A stretch of DNA of 32,551 bases from an uncultured Phascolarctobacterium sp. (GCA_900547415.1 URGS01000022.1:1-32551), one strand, 5' to 3'; positions 1 through 8,628 are shown, numbered from the stretch's first letter. The notes: a model not told the origin generated them from the letters alone. A program made the numbers and translations.

Positions 1-5
1 GCGCA

Positions 6-47
6 TAAAAATACCCTCCTTACTGGTTTTGTCCAGTAAAGAGGGTA
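6..47 (-). terminator. Intrinsic terminator, minus strand
   Basis: A 15-bp inverted repeat (12-26 with 33-47; CTTACTGG/CCAGTAAAG core) is followed on the minus strand by TTTTTATG. It lies beyond the hemL terminator, so it probably ends a second minus-strand transcript or belongs to a leader running off the left edge. The stretch 48-162 between the two terminators holds no gene that I can see. Confidence 0.6.
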
Positions 48-162
48 CATATCAAGCTAGAGAAATCTGACTGCGGTTCTTTTTTTTAGCAAACTAAGCT
101 TATTCCTAGAAAGATATATTAGAAAACCAAGCATGTGGCGAAAGACTTTGGAATTTTGGCAA

Positions 163-207
163 TAAAAAATCCTAAAGCAGACCTTGTAAATGGTATGCTT
201 TAGGATT
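163..207 (-). terminator. Intrinsic terminator of the hem operon
   Basis: The 12-bp arms AATCCTAAAGCA (168-179) and TGCTTTAGGATT (196-207) form a hairpin. Read on the minus strand it is followed by a U-rich tail, and it sits directly after the hemL stop codon, so it ends the hem transcript. Confidence 0.8.
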
Positions 208-224
208 AGAAATGTTTTATCAGA

Positions 225-1535
225 TTATTCAGCTTTGTAGCCTTTTATTTCTGCAACTTTTTGGAAAGCAATTTCTGCTGCGTCAATAGTTGCCTGAATG
301 TCTTCAGGAGAATGAGCAAAGGAAATAAAGTTGGTCTCGAATTGGGAGGGAGGCAGATAAATACCCTGTTCCAGCATGGAATGGAAGTAAATTTTGAAGG
401 CTTCCAAATCACTTGCAGCGGCGGTATCAAAGTCTACAACAGGCTTGTCGTTGAAGAAAACAGTGAACATACTGCCTAAGCGATGTACCTGTACGGGGAC
501 ACCTGCTTTTTTAGCAGCTTTTTCCAGGCCACCAGTGAGGATTGCAGTTCTGCTTTCCAGCTTCAGGCATACGTCGTGGTCAACCATGTAGCTGAGGGCC
601 GCAATACCTGCTGCCATAGCCAGAGGGTTGCCGCTGAGTGTGCCAGCCTGATACATGGGGCCTGCAGGAGATACAAGGCTCATGATCTCGCGCTTGCCGC
701 CATAGGCTGCAACAGGCAGACCGCCGCCGATAACCTTTCCTAAGCAGGTAATATCAGGGTCAATATCGTAGAGGGATTGAGAACCGCCTTGAGCGCTGCG
801 GAAGCCGCTCATTACTTCGTCGCAGATAAGGAGAGCACCATTGTCCTTAGTCAGTTTGCGAACTGCTTCCAGATAGCCTTCTTTAGGTAGTACCAAACCC
901 ATATTACCGGGAGTAGGCTCTAAAATGACTGCGGCAATTTCCTGACCTCGATCAGCGAAAATCTTTTCTAAAGCAGCAATATCATTAAAGGGAACAGTAA
1001 TAGTTGTTGCTGCTACTGCAGATGGTACGCCAGGGCTGTCAGGAACACCAAAGGTAGCCCCACCGCTGCCAGCCTTAACCAGCAGGCTATCGTGGTGACC
1101 ATGGTAGCAGCCAATGAATTTTACTATGCATTCACGTCCGGTGTAAGCACGAGCCAGACGCAGAGCACTCATGGTAGCTTCAGTACCACTGTTTACCATA
1201 CGTACCATCTCCATGGAAGGTACCAAATGGCAAACGATTTCTGCCAGCTCAACCTCTGCAACAGTAGGCGCACCATAGGAGGTGCCTCTTTCTGCAGCTT
1301 GTTTGATAGCTTCTGTTACACATTCAGGGGCATGGCCCATCAGCAGAGGACCATAGGACAGTACATAGTCAATATATTGGTTGCCGTCAACGTCGAAAAT
1401 CTTGCTGCCCTTACCGCCGGTGATGAAGGGCGGAACACCGCCTACACTGCGGAAGGATCGTACAGGGCTGTTAACGCCTCCGGGGATAAATTTGCGTGCT
1501 TCTTCGAAAACATGACTAGATTTTGTATGATCCAT
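225..1535 (-). CDS. hemL: Glutamate-1-semialdehyde 2,1-aminomutase
   Basis: This cytosolic PLP enzyme converts glutamate-1-semialdehyde to 5-aminolevulinate, the second step of the C5 route. At 436 aa it has the usual family length. It shows the NSGTEA cofactor motif near residue 115, the YHGHHDS segment near 144, the PLP-ring aspartate D239 in DEVMSGFR and the Schiff-base lysine K267 in LGKVIGGGLP. The ATG start follows AAGGAG at a good distance. It is the last gene of the minus-strand hem operon, 10 nt after hemB, and is followed by a terminator. Class III aminotransferases share the fold, but the motifs and the hem context settle the call. Confidence 0.97.
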   Translation of the reverse strand: MDHTKSSHVFEEARKFIPGGVNSPVRSFRSVGGVPPFITGGKGSKIFDVDGNQYIDYVLSYGPLLMGHAPECVTEAIKQAAERGTSYGAPTVAEVELAEIVCHLVPSMEMVRMVNSGTEATMSALRLARAYTGRECIVKFIGCYHGHHDSLLVKAGSGGATFGVPDSPGVPSAVAATTITVPFNDIAALEKIFADRGQEIAAVILEPTPGNMGLVLPKEGYLEAVRKLTKDNGALLICDEVMSGFRSAQGGSQSLYDIDPDITCLGKVIGGGLPVAAYGGKREIMSLVSPAGPMYQAGTLSGNPLAMAAGIAALSYMVDHDVCLKLESRTAILTGGLEKAAKKAGVPVQVHRLGSMFTVFFNDKPVVDFDTAAASDLEAFKIYFHSMLEQGIYLPPSQFETNFISFAHSPEDIQATIDAAEIAFQKVAEIKGYKAE

Positions 1536-1545
1536 AATCTTCTCC

Positions 1546-2532
1546 TTATTTCTCCTGCAGCCATTTAGCTACATCGAGAGCGTGATAAGTAATAATCATT
1601 TTAGCGCCGGCACGTTTAAAGCCCAGCATAGTTTCCATAACGATACGTTTTTCGTCAATCCAGCCTTTTTCGGCAGCAGCCTTAACCATAGCATATTCAC
1701 CGCTGACATTGTACACGCACAGAGGGCGGTTAAAGGTTTCATGAACACGTTGAACAATATCAAGGAAAGCCAGTGCAGGCTTAACCATAACGATATCTGC
1801 GCCCTCTTCAATATCAAGCTCAACCTCACGCAAAGCTTCATCAGTGTTAGCAGGATCCATTTGGTAGCCTTTGCGGTCGCCTGCAGCAGGAGTGGAGTCT
1901 GCAGCTGCACGGAAGGGACCATAGTAGGCAGAAGCAAATTTAGCGGAGTAAGCCATGATGGGAATATGGTTGAAGCCAGCTTCATCCAGACCTTCGCGGA
2001 TGGCACGAACGTAGCCGTCCATCATATTGGAGGGAGCAATCATATCAGCACCTGCTTGAGCATGGGAAACCGCAACCTTGGTCAGAAGGGGCAGGGTTGC
2101 GTCGTTATTTACGGTGCAGCCGTTTTCTAGAACGCCGCAGTGACCGTGTTCAGTGTATTCGCACAGGCATACGTCAGTAATGATAACCAGTTCAGGGTAT
2201 TTTGCCTTGATCAGGGTGCAGGCCTTTTGGACAGGCTCATTCATATCCCAGCCACTGCTGCCAATAGCATCCTTATAGGAGGGCAGACCGAAGAGGATGA
2301 TAGCAGGAATACCAAGCTCTACAACTTCGTCTACAGCTTCCATTACGCGGTCAAGGGACCAATGGTAGTTGCCGGGCAGGGATTCGATTTCATGTTTAAT
2401 ATTTTCGCCGGGAACGACGAACAGGGGATAAATTAAATCTTTTGCAGATACTTCAGTCTCACAAACCATAGCACGCAGATTAGCATTAGCGCGCATACGA
2501 CGGGGACGGTAAACCGGAAAACCAGTACTCAT
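1546..2532 (-). CDS. hemB: Delta-aminolevulinic acid dehydratase (porphobilinogen synthase)
   Basis: The enzyme condenses two 5-aminolevulinate molecules into porphobilinogen. Both Schiff-base lysines are present: K198 in YSAKFASAYYGPFR and K251 in MVKPALAFLD. The cysteines C122, C124 and C132 in VCLCEYTEHGHCG are the catalytic zinc site, so this is a zinc-type enzyme. I chose the ATG at 2532 (MSTGFPVYRP, 328 aa) because AAGGAG lies 8 nt upstream; an in-frame GTG nine bases earlier overlaps the preceding stop codon and is too close to that site. It lies 5 nt after hemD and 10 nt before hemL. Confidence 0.97.
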   Translation of the reverse strand: MSTGFPVYRPRRMRANANLRAMVCETEVSAKDLIYPLFVVPGENIKHEIESLPGNYHWSLDRVMEAVDEVVELGIPAIILFGLPSYKDAIGSSGWDMNEPVQKACTLIKAKYPELVIITDVCLCEYTEHGHCGVLENGCTVNNDATLPLLTKVAVSHAQAGADMIAPSNMMDGYVRAIREGLDEAGFNHIPIMAYSAKFASAYYGPFRAAADSTPAAGDRKGYQMDPANTDEALREVELDIEEGADIVMVKPALAFLDIVQRVHETFNRPLCVYNVSGEYAMVKAAAEKGWIDEKRIVMETMLGFKRAGAKMIITYHALDVAKWLQEK

Positions 2533-2537
2533 GAAAA

Positions 2538-4055
2538 TCACTCCTTGTAATATTCTTCAATAGCGGTCATCAGGCCGTCAATAGTATATTCAGCAGCAGA
2601 AACTGCAGGCTTTAAGCCATGCTTTTCCAGAGTTTCGGCAGTTACAGGACCAATAGCGGCTAAAGCAACCTTGTTGAGAAGGTCTTTTTTATCGCCTAAA
2701 ACATCCAGCAGATTGGTTACGGTGGAGGAGCTGGTAAAGGTTACCAGGCTTGCTTCGCCGCTTTCCAAAGCCTCTAGGAGCTCTTCTTTGTTTTGGCAGT
2801 CTGCTACGGTTTCATAGGCAGTTACAACGTCAACCTGTGCACCAAGCGCGCGAAGACGTTCAGGCAGTACGTTGCGGGCAATCTTGGCGCGAGCTAAAAG
2901 CAGCTTGTCGCCTGCTTTTGTATCTGCAGCTAAAGCGTCAGCCAGCTCTTCTGCCTTATAAGCAGAGGGGATAAGGTCTGCAGTAATACCGTAGCCTTTA
3001 AGAGCTTCTGCAGTTGCACTGCCAATAGCTGCAATTTTTACGCCGCAGAGGGCACGAGAGTCTTTGCCGGCTTTGAACAGACGGTCAAAGAAGTATTCAA
3101 CGCCGTTAACACTGGTAAGAATAAGCCATTTATAAGTATCAATCTCGGAGATTGCTTTGTCAAGAGGTGCAAAGTCAGCAGGGGGAACAATCTTGATTGC
3201 AGGAACCTCAAGAACTCTTGCACCTTGAGCCTCCAGCTTTTTAGTCAGGACACTAGCTTGTGCACGAGCGCGGGTTACGACAACTGTTTTGCCAAAGAGG
3301 GGTTTGTTGTCAAACCATTGGAGCTGCTCGCGCAGTTTAACTACTTCGCCTACCAGGAAAATTGCAGGGGGCTTCATACCGGTTGCTTTAACGTCAGCAG
3401 CAGCTTGGCCTACAGTAGTAATAAGGGTACGTTGTTCAGGACGGGTACCCCAGCGGATAACTGCAGCCGGGCAGTCAGCGCTGCGTCCGTTAGCAATCAG
3501 CTGGCTGCTGATGCGTTCGATATTTTCAACACCCATAAGGAAAACCAGGGTGTCAACAGCAGTTGCCAGACCCTTCCAGTTAATGGTGGATTCACCCTTA
3601 GTAGGATCCTCATGACCAGTAATAACAGCAAAGGAGGTTGCTACATGACGATGGGTTACAGGAATACCTGCATATTCTGCTACAGCAATAGCAGAGGTTA
3701 CACCAGGAACAAATTCAAAGGGAAGACCTGCTTCTAAAAGCTCGATTGCTTCTTCGCCGCCACGACCAAATACAAAGGGGTCGCCGCCTTTGAGACGAGC
3801 AACGGTTTTGCCCTCAGCAGCAAGCTTAACCAACAGTTTATTAATATCGGGTTGACGCATGGTGTGATTAGCGCTGGCCTTGCCTACATAGACCATTTCT
3901 GCGTCCTTGCGGCAGAACTCAATAATACGGGGGTCAGCTAAACGATCATAGACAACTGCATCTGCAGTTTCCAAACACTCCTTAGCCTTTAAGCCTAAAA
4001 GACCCGGGTCGCCAGGGCCTGCGCCGATTAAATATACTTTACCCTTTTTTTCCAT
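2538..4055 (-). CDS. cobA-hemD: Uroporphyrinogen-III C-methyltransferase / uroporphyrinogen-III synthase fusion
   Basis: This is a bifunctional protein of 505 aa. Residues ~1-245 are a SAM-dependent uroporphyrinogen III methyltransferase (SUMT), with LIGAGPGDPGLL at the N-terminus, ARLKGGDPFVFGRGGEE, and a C-terminal IRWGTRPEQRT. Residues ~250-500 are HemD, starting KTVVVTRARAQAS, which closes and inverts ring D of hydroxymethylbilane. The fusion makes uroporphyrinogen III and methylates it to precorrin-2, so it commits flux towards sirohaem or cobalamin. Such fusions are common in Firmicutes. The start MEKKGKVY at 4055 has AAGGAGAG upstream; a 15-residue N-terminal extension is open but carries no family sequence. 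It lies 13 nt after hemC. Confidence 0.95.
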   Translation of the reverse strand: MEKKGKVYLIGAGPGDPGLLGLKAKECLETADAVVYDRLADPRIIEFCRKDAEMVYVGKASANHTMRQPDINKLLVKLAAEGKTVARLKGGDPFVFGRGGEEAIELLEAGLPFEFVPGVTSAIAVAEYAGIPVTHRHVATSFAVITGHEDPTKGESTINWKGLATAVDTLVFLMGVENIERISSQLIANGRSADCPAAVIRWGTRPEQRTLITTVGQAAADVKATGMKPPAIFLVGEVVKLREQLQWFDNKPLFGKTVVVTRARAQASVLTKKLEAQGARVLEVPAIKIVPPADFAPLDKAISEIDTYKWLILTSVNGVEYFFDRLFKAGKDSRALCGVKIAAIGSATAEALKGYGITADLIPSAYKAEELADALAADTKAGDKLLLARAKIARNVLPERLRALGAQVDVVTAYETVADCQNKEELLEALESGEASLVTFTSSSTVTNLLDVLGDKKDLLNKVALAAIGPVTAETLEKHGLKPAVSAAEYTIDGLMTAIEEYYKE

Positions 4056-4068
4056 GTTTTCACTCTCC

Positions 4069-4989
4069 TTAAAGAATTGTAGCCAGAATGTCCTGACCAC
4101 CCTCGGACAACATTTGGTGACCGAGTTTTTGTCCCAGCTCTACAGCCTTTTCGGCATCGCCGGAAATAGTATTGCGCAGCACAGTGCTACCGTCTAAAGA
4201 AGCAATAATAGCTTCAATCTTAATTTCATTGTCCTGTACTTCTGCATGAACGCCAATGGGAACCTGACAGCCGCCTTCAACCAGACCTAAAAAGGCACGT
4301 TCTGCGTCAGTTGCCTGTTTGGTAGCCTTATCGTTAAGGAAGGCCAGCATTTCACGTACTTCAGTGTTATCGGTGCGGCATTCAATAGCCAGGGCACCTT
4401 GACCTACAGCTGGCAGGCAGACACTGGTAGGAATAATTTCCTTGATGCGGTCGCCGTGACCCAAACGCTGCAGACCTGCAGCAGCAAGAATAATAGCGTC
4501 CATATTGCCCTCATCCAGTTTGCGCAGGCGAGTGTCTACATTGCCGCGTAAATCTACGATTTTTAAGTCTGGGCGAGCGGCCAGAAGCTGTGCTCTGCGG
4601 CGTAGGCTGGAGGTACCAAGAACTGCACCTTGAGGCAGTTCTGCAAAGCTATTGTATTTGTTGCTGACGAAAGCATCTCCAACATTGGCTCTGCTGGTAA
4701 TAACTGTCAGACACAGTCCTTCAGGAAGCACAGTAGGCATATCCTTTAAGCTGTGGACAGCCAAATCAACAGTACCGTCTAAAAGCTCTTCTTCTATCTC
4801 CTTGGTAAAAAGACCCTTGCCGCCAATCTGAGCCAAGGGCACGTCCAAGATTCTGTCACCTTTAGTAACAATTTTTTTCAGGGTAACTTCGCAGTTTGGG
4901 TATTCCTTGCGCAGCTCGCCAGCAATAAAATTACTTTGCCAGAGAGCTAAAAGGCTTTGTCTAGTCCCAATCTTCAATTCTGCTTTCAT
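4069..4989 (-). CDS. hemC: Porphobilinogen deaminase (hydroxymethylbilane synthase)
   Basis: The enzyme polymerises four porphobilinogens into hydroxymethylbilane on a dipyrromethane cofactor. The cofactor-anchoring cysteine is C241 in VEGGCQVPIG and the catalytic aspartate is D83 in HSLKDMP; GTSSLRRRAQ near 125 is the substrate-binding arginine cluster. The length of 306 aa is normal. The start MKAELKIGTRQS at 4989 is set by GGAGAGGAG 7 nt upstream. The first 29 nt overlap the end of hemA in another frame, so the ribosome-binding site lies inside hemA, which suggests translational coupling. Confidence 0.97.
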   Translation of the reverse strand: MKAELKIGTRQSLLALWQSNFIAGELRKEYPNCEVTLKKIVTKGDRILDVPLAQIGGKGLFTKEIEEELLDGTVDLAVHSLKDMPTVLPEGLCLTVITSRANVGDAFVSNKYNSFAELPQGAVLGTSSLRRRAQLLAARPDLKIVDLRGNVDTRLRKLDEGNMDAIILAAAGLQRLGHGDRIKEIIPTSVCLPAVGQGALAIECRTDNTEVREMLAFLNDKATKQATDAERAFLGLVEGGCQVPIGVHAEVQDNEIKIEAIIASLDGSTVLRNTISGDAEKAVELGQKLGHQMLSEGGQDILATIL

Positions 4990-6265
4990 CGCCAAACTCC
5001 TCTCCTGTTTCGTTGAGCAGGAACAGCTCACAAATCATTTGTTTATATCTTTCTTCCTCAGGAGTGCCAGCCACACTGTTCATGGCAATCATAGGCTCTC
5101 TCAGGAATTTATGCTCTAATCTTTGGGTCATTAAATCTATAATACGACGCTCTCTGTCAGTCAGGTCAGGCATTTTTATAAAGGCCTTTTTCAATACCTT
5201 CTGGCGCAGGAAGTTCATTTTGTCGTGGAGCTGTACCATGACAGGTCGCATTGTATAGTAGCGCAGGCGTTCCTTAAGGGAGTCTATTTCTTCATCAATA
5301 ATAGCCTCAGCTACTTTAGCTTCATTAGTACGGAAGCTTTTATTCATATCCACAACGTTTTCTAAATCGTCAATATTATAAACAGTAACGCCGCTCATAT
5401 CACCTAAAGCAGGGTCTACGTCACGAGGAACTGCAATATCAATTAGGATAAGCGGTCTATTGGTGCGCTCCTTTAGCAGAGAGCCAAGATTTTCTGCAGT
5501 TAGTACATAGTGAGGTGCACCTGTAGAGGTGATGATTATATCAGCCTCAGAGGCTTGATTAAACATTTCTCTATAGGGGATGGCAATACCGTTAAATTTT
5601 TCTGCCAGTTCGTGAGCATGGTCAAAATTACGGTTGCTGACAATAATTGTTTTAGCGCCCTTATCTATCAGATGACGAGCTGTCAGCTCACTCATGTGAC
5701 CTGCACCTACAACCAATATTTTGGCAGTACTTAAATCACCTAAGATATTAATTGCCAAGTCTACGGCTGCAGAAGAAACAGAAACGCTGCTGTAGGCAAT
5801 CTTGGTTTCCGTACGTACTCTTTTGCCAACGGCAATAGCCTTGTTCATAATGGTATTTAGCAGCGTGTCAGTCATTTCATTGCTGCGCGCCAGCTGATAA
5901 GCATTTTTGATTTGGCTTAGTATCTGGCCTTCGCCTACAACCAGAGAGTCCAGACTGGCAGCCACATAGAAAAGGTGACGCACGCATAGAGTACCTGATA
6001 AATTGTAGAAGTATTCTGGACTATAATGTTCTCCGGCTAAGTGCTTCACCAATCTTTTGATAACAGGAATTGCTTCATTAGGATCGTCTATAACCATATA
6101 CAGCTCTGTACGGTTACATGTGGAAAGCAGCATAGCTTCAGAGATAGCATCAAAATTGCGGAAGCGTCGCATAATGTTGGCAACACGGTCCGCGGAAAAA
6201 TTAAAGCGTTCGCGGATTTCGACTGGTGCCGTTTTGTGATTGAGCCCTAAAACTGTTAACTGCAT
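4961..6265 (-). CDS. hemA: Glutamyl-tRNA reductase
   Basis: The enzyme reduces glutamyl-tRNA(Glu) to glutamate-1-semialdehyde with NADPH, the committed step of C5 tetrapyrrole synthesis. The catalytic cysteine is C50 in LLSTCNRTELY. The Rossmann motif ILVVGAGHMSELTARHL and the C-terminal dimerisation helix are present, for 434 aa. The start MQLTVLGLNHKTAP at 6265 has AAAGGAG upstream and matches the family N-terminus. The gene starts inside the 3' end of the preceding precorrin-2 dehydrogenase gene (65-nt overlap) and overlaps hemC by 29 nt. Confidence 0.97.
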   Translation of the reverse strand: MQLTVLGLNHKTAPVEIRERFNFSADRVANIMRRFRNFDAISEAMLLSTCNRTELYMVIDDPNEAIPVIKRLVKHLAGEHYSPEYFYNLSGTLCVRHLFYVAASLDSLVVGEGQILSQIKNAYQLARSNEMTDTLLNTIMNKAIAVGKRVRTETKIAYSSVSVSSAAVDLAINILGDLSTAKILVVGAGHMSELTARHLIDKGAKTIIVSNRNFDHAHELAEKFNGIAIPYREMFNQASEADIIITSTGAPHYVLTAENLGSLLKERTNRPLILIDIAVPRDVDPALGDMSGVTVYNIDDLENVVDMNKSFRTNEAKVAEAIIDEEIDSLKERLRYYTMRPVMVQLHDKMNFLRQKVLKKAFIKMPDLTDRERRIIDLMTQRLEHKFLREPMIAMNSVAGTPEEERYKQMICELFLLNETGEEFGDESRIEDWD

Positions 6266-6881
6266 ATTGTACTTTCTCCTTTGCTTGAAGAACATCATTG
6301 TTCTCCAATAGATTTAAAACCTCGGGGCTTAGAGCCTGACGCCAAAAGGCGGTGCGCTCTGCCGGTGTAGAGGGTATATTTTTAACCTGCTGACGTTGTT
6401 CCTTGAGAAACTCATTAAATTCTGCAAAGGCAGGGGTCAGCTTTTGCTTTAAAAAGCTTTTCAGAAATCTTGTATAGGCTGGAATTCCACCTGTTGCAAT
6501 GGTAAGCTTGATTTCTCCAACCTGCATGGAAGCAGGAACGATAAAATTACTCAGCTCAGGCTCAGTAATATTGTTAACCAAGAAAGGTGCAGCAGCTGTA
6601 ATTTTGCGGTTTATTTCTTTGCTGTCCGTTGCCGCAATAGTAATAAACGCACCCTTAAGATGCTCTGGTCTGTAGTGTTCCAGAAGCACATTGCAGGAAT
6701 ATTTGTCAGCGCCATTTAGTGCCTCGCTGCAGAATTCAGGAGCTACAATTGTAATCATTGCACCAGCTTCTCCTAAGGTCGCCAGCTTACGTGCAGCTAC
6801 ACTGCCACCACCGATAATGACGCAGTTCTGACCTGTTATATTAAGCATTGCAGCATAATCGAAAGTATTCTTATTAAGCAT
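6201..6881 (-). CDS. Precorrin-2 dehydrogenase (sirohydrochlorin-forming; Met8/CysG N-terminal type)
   Basis: This 226-aa protein oxidises precorrin-2 to sirohydrochlorin with NAD+; some relatives also insert iron. The N-terminal NAD-binding motif is NCVIIGGGSVAARK (~19-32), followed by LGEAGAMITIVAPE and the family segments TIAATDS (~82), FLVNNITEPELSNFIVPA and IKLTIATGG. The C-terminal ~70 residues resemble the dimerisation region of the family. It is the first gene of the hem operon and, with CobA-HemD, gives a route to sirohaem or cobalamin precursors. Its last 65 nt overlap hemA. The start has AGGA at a slightly long distance. Whether it has chelatase activity cannot be read from sequence. 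Confidence 0.9.
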   Translation of the reverse strand: MLNKNTFDYAAMLNITGQNCVIIGGGSVAARKLATLGEAGAMITIVAPEFCSEALNGADKYSCNVLLEHYRPEHLKGAFITIAATDSKEINRKITAAAPFLVNNITEPELSNFIVPASMQVGEIKLTIATGGIPAYTRFLKSFLKQKLTPAFAEFNEFLKEQRQQVKNIPSTPAERTAFWRQALSPEVLNLLENNDVLQAKEKVQYAVNSFRAQSQNGTSRNPRTL

Positions 6882-6942
6882 CGTTTAACATTCCTAAAAA
6901 TACTGAGAATAAATATCATTAAAAAGCAATATCAACTGATTT

Positions 6943-6971
6943 ATTCTACCATAAATTTTAAGATTTTTAAA
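6943..6971 (-). promoter_or_regulatory. Candidate promoter of the hem operon
   Basis: On the minus strand there is a -10 TAGAAT (6943-6948) and a weak -35 TTTAAA (6966-6971) with a 17-nt spacer, giving a leader of about 55 nt. The region 6882-7167 is AT-rich and otherwise shows no gene. Confidence 0.4.
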
Positions 6972-7167
6972 GCTAACAAGTCTATAATTTGCTTAAATTC
7001 CTTTAAAAAACCATAGAAAACACTGATTTGGGGAGAGCTATGTTTGAATGGGAGACATTTTTTGAATGTAGCTAATAGGGGGCAGGAGAATTATTTTTGG
7101 TGACGAATACTCATATTAAGTATAAGGAATAGCTTTGTAAAAATACTTTAGTAGGGAGGAAGAATTC

Positions 7168-7764
7168 ATGAATTGTGCATTCTGCAAACATCACAACTGC
7201 TATATAAAGGGACAAAACTGTACTCGTTATTCCCATGAGCAGGTTGTGGATTTTTATGATGAAAATGATGTGGAAATGATGAAGGCTGCAGCTGCTACTG
7301 AAAGCCGCAATTATCTTAAAATGACACGTCTTGAGGAAAGTGTGTTTTTTGCTCAGCAAATGGGCGTGAAAAAGATTGGCATTGCCTTTTGCATTGGCTT
7401 GGCAGTAGAAGCAAAATTCTGTGCCCAGTATTTCAAGAATGCTGGCTTTCAGGTTGAATCCATTTGCTGCAAAAACTGTGGTGTAGATAAAGATGTTTTA
7501 GGGCTGGAAAAGATTAAACCAGGTCAGTTTGAGGGAATGTGCAATCCTGCAACTCAGGCACAGGTACTTAATGATGCAAAAACAGAGCTGAACTTTATCG
7601 TTGGTCTTTGCGTAGGTCATGATATGGTATTTACCAAGCACAGTGAGGCTCCAGTATCTGCTTTGATTACCAAGGACAGAGTTTTAGCAAATAATCCTGC
7701 CGGTGCTGTTTATTCTCGCTATTGGCGTAGAAAATTAGGAATTTTAGAGGAAGGTACAGTTTAA
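7168..7764 (+). CDS. DUF1847 cysteine-rich protein, probable metal-binding
   Basis: This 198-aa soluble protein begins MNCAFCKHHNCYIKGQNC, a dense N-terminal cysteine cluster typical of DUF1847 proteins of anaerobes. Further cysteines occur as CCKNCG near residue 109, FEGMCNPA near 131 and LCVGHD near 158, so a metal or iron-sulfur centre is likely. No enzymatic role is established for the family that I can name. The start has GGGAGG 8 nt upstream. It stands alone between the divergent hem operon and the dhaL cluster, with its own terminator at 7774. Confidence 0.8.
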   Translation: MNCAFCKHHNCYIKGQNCTRYSHEQVVDFYDENDVEMMKAAAATESRNYLKMTRLEESVFFAQQMGVKKIGIAFCIGLAVEAKFCAQYFKNAGFQVESICCKNCGVDKDVLGLEKIKPGQFEGMCNPATQAQVLNDAKTELNFIVGLCVGHDMVFTKHSEAPVSALITKDRVLANNPAGAVYSRYWRRKLGILEEGTV

Positions 7765-7773
7765 TAATTGTGG

Positions 7774-7806
7774 CAACCGCATAGAGCTTTTCTATGCGGT
7801 TGTTTT
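7774..7806 (+). terminator. Intrinsic terminator after the DUF1847 gene
   Basis: Perfect 12-bp stem CAACCGCATAGA (7774-7785) / TCTATGCGGTTG (7791-7802) followed by TTTT. It is a strong rho-independent terminator. Confidence 0.85.
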
Positions 7807-7810
7807 GCTA

Positions 7811-7853
7811 AATAAAAGCAGAATCATCATAGTTCTCATTTTATGGTTCTGCT
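7811..7853 (-). terminator. Possible minus-strand terminator hairpin
   Basis: AGCAGAATCAT (7817-7827) pairs with ATGGTTCTGCT (7843-7853) with one G-U pair. On the minus strand the hairpin is followed by TTTTATTT. No minus-strand gene ends here, so it may stop antisense transcription coming from the dhaL side. Confidence 0.4.
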
Positions 7854-7947
7854 CATAGTAAAGATAATTTCTCTAAAGATAAAAATTTCTTGAAGGTTGT
7901 TGCTGAGGTTGTATCGAATTAAATAAGGAGAATAGTCAGAAAAATCG

Positions 7948-7976
7948 TTTACAAATGTTCTGACAAATGTTAAAAT
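7948..7976 (+). promoter_or_regulatory. Promoter of the dhaL cluster with an internal direct repeat
   Basis: The -35 TTTACA (7948-7953) and -10 TAAAAT (7971-7976) are separated by exactly 17 nt. The 9-bp direct repeat ACAAATGTT (7951-7959 and 7963-7971) covers the spacer and both core elements, a plausible repressor site for the SorC-family regulator of this cluster (inference). Confidence 0.65.
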
Positions 7977-8010
7977 TTTCTTAGTAATAATAATTAACGG
8001 GGTGATAATT

Positions 8011-8628
8011 GTGTTGACTCTGGAAATTTTACAAAAAATGCTTTTGGCAGCAGCTATTGAGCTGAAGAACAAAAGTAAGTATCTGTGCGAGCTGGATAGT
8101 GTAGCTGGTGATGGTGACCATGGTATTACCATTGGCAGAATGGCAGATGCTATGAAAGCTAAAATTGAAGCTAACGATAGTGCTGATATGAAGGAGCTAC
8201 TGGATGATTTGGGCATGACCTTTATGGGCATTAACGGCGGCAGTGCAGGTCCTTTGTGGGGAACTGTGTTTGGTGGCTTTGCTGAGGGCATTGACGATGA
8301 TGTTAAGGAGCTGAACGCAGCTGGCATTGCCAAAATGCTGGAGCAGGCTAAGGAAGACTTTATGGATATTTCCAAGGCTAAGCCTGGCGACAAGACTATG
8401 GTTGACGCGCTCTATCCTGCACTTGATGCTGGCATGAAGGCTGAAGGCGATGTAAAGGCGATTTTTGCGGCTATGGCAGAGGCTGCACTGGCTGGCGCTG
8501 CTGCAACCAGTGACATGGTTGCTAAATTCGGCCGCGCTAAAAATGTAGGCGAACGCAGCATAGGCACTCCTGATCCTGGTGCAACATCTATATCCATTCT
8601 CTTTGATTCCATGGCTAAGGCTCTGTAA
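8011..8628 (+). CDS. dhaL: DhaL-type nucleotide-binding subunit of a dihydroxyacetone-kinase-family kinase
   Basis: This 205-aa subunit is the ATP/ADP-binding half of a two-subunit Dha-type kinase. The metal-binding aspartates sit in LDSVAGDGDHG (D29, D34, D36), matching the DhaL Mg site. GGSAGPLWG near 76, KPGDKTMVDAL near 122 and GTPDPGATS near the end are the other nucleotide-site motifs. The GTG at 8011 is my preferred start because GGGGTG precedes it; GTG 8002 and TTG 8014 are alternatives. dhaL comes before dhaK, and no dhaM (PTS donor) lies in the window. The phosphate source is therefore open: free ATP, or a DhaM encoded elsewhere. Confidence 0.88.
   Translation: MLTLEILQKMLLAAAIELKNKSKYLCELDSVAGDGDHGITIGRMADAMKAKIEANDSADMKELLDDLGMTFMGINGGSAGPLWGTVFGGFAEGIDDDVKELNAAGIAKMLEQAKEDFMDISKAKPGDKTMVDALYPALDAGMKAEGDVKAIFAAMAEAALAGAAATSDMVAKFGRAKNVGERSIGTPDPGATSISILFDSMAKAL

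Noticed and set aside
7040..7075. An 11-codon ORF (MFEWETFFECS) after GGGGAG, upstream of the DUF1847 gene
   Set aside because: The spacing to the start codon is short, there is no clear promoter, and nothing links it to a known leader peptide.
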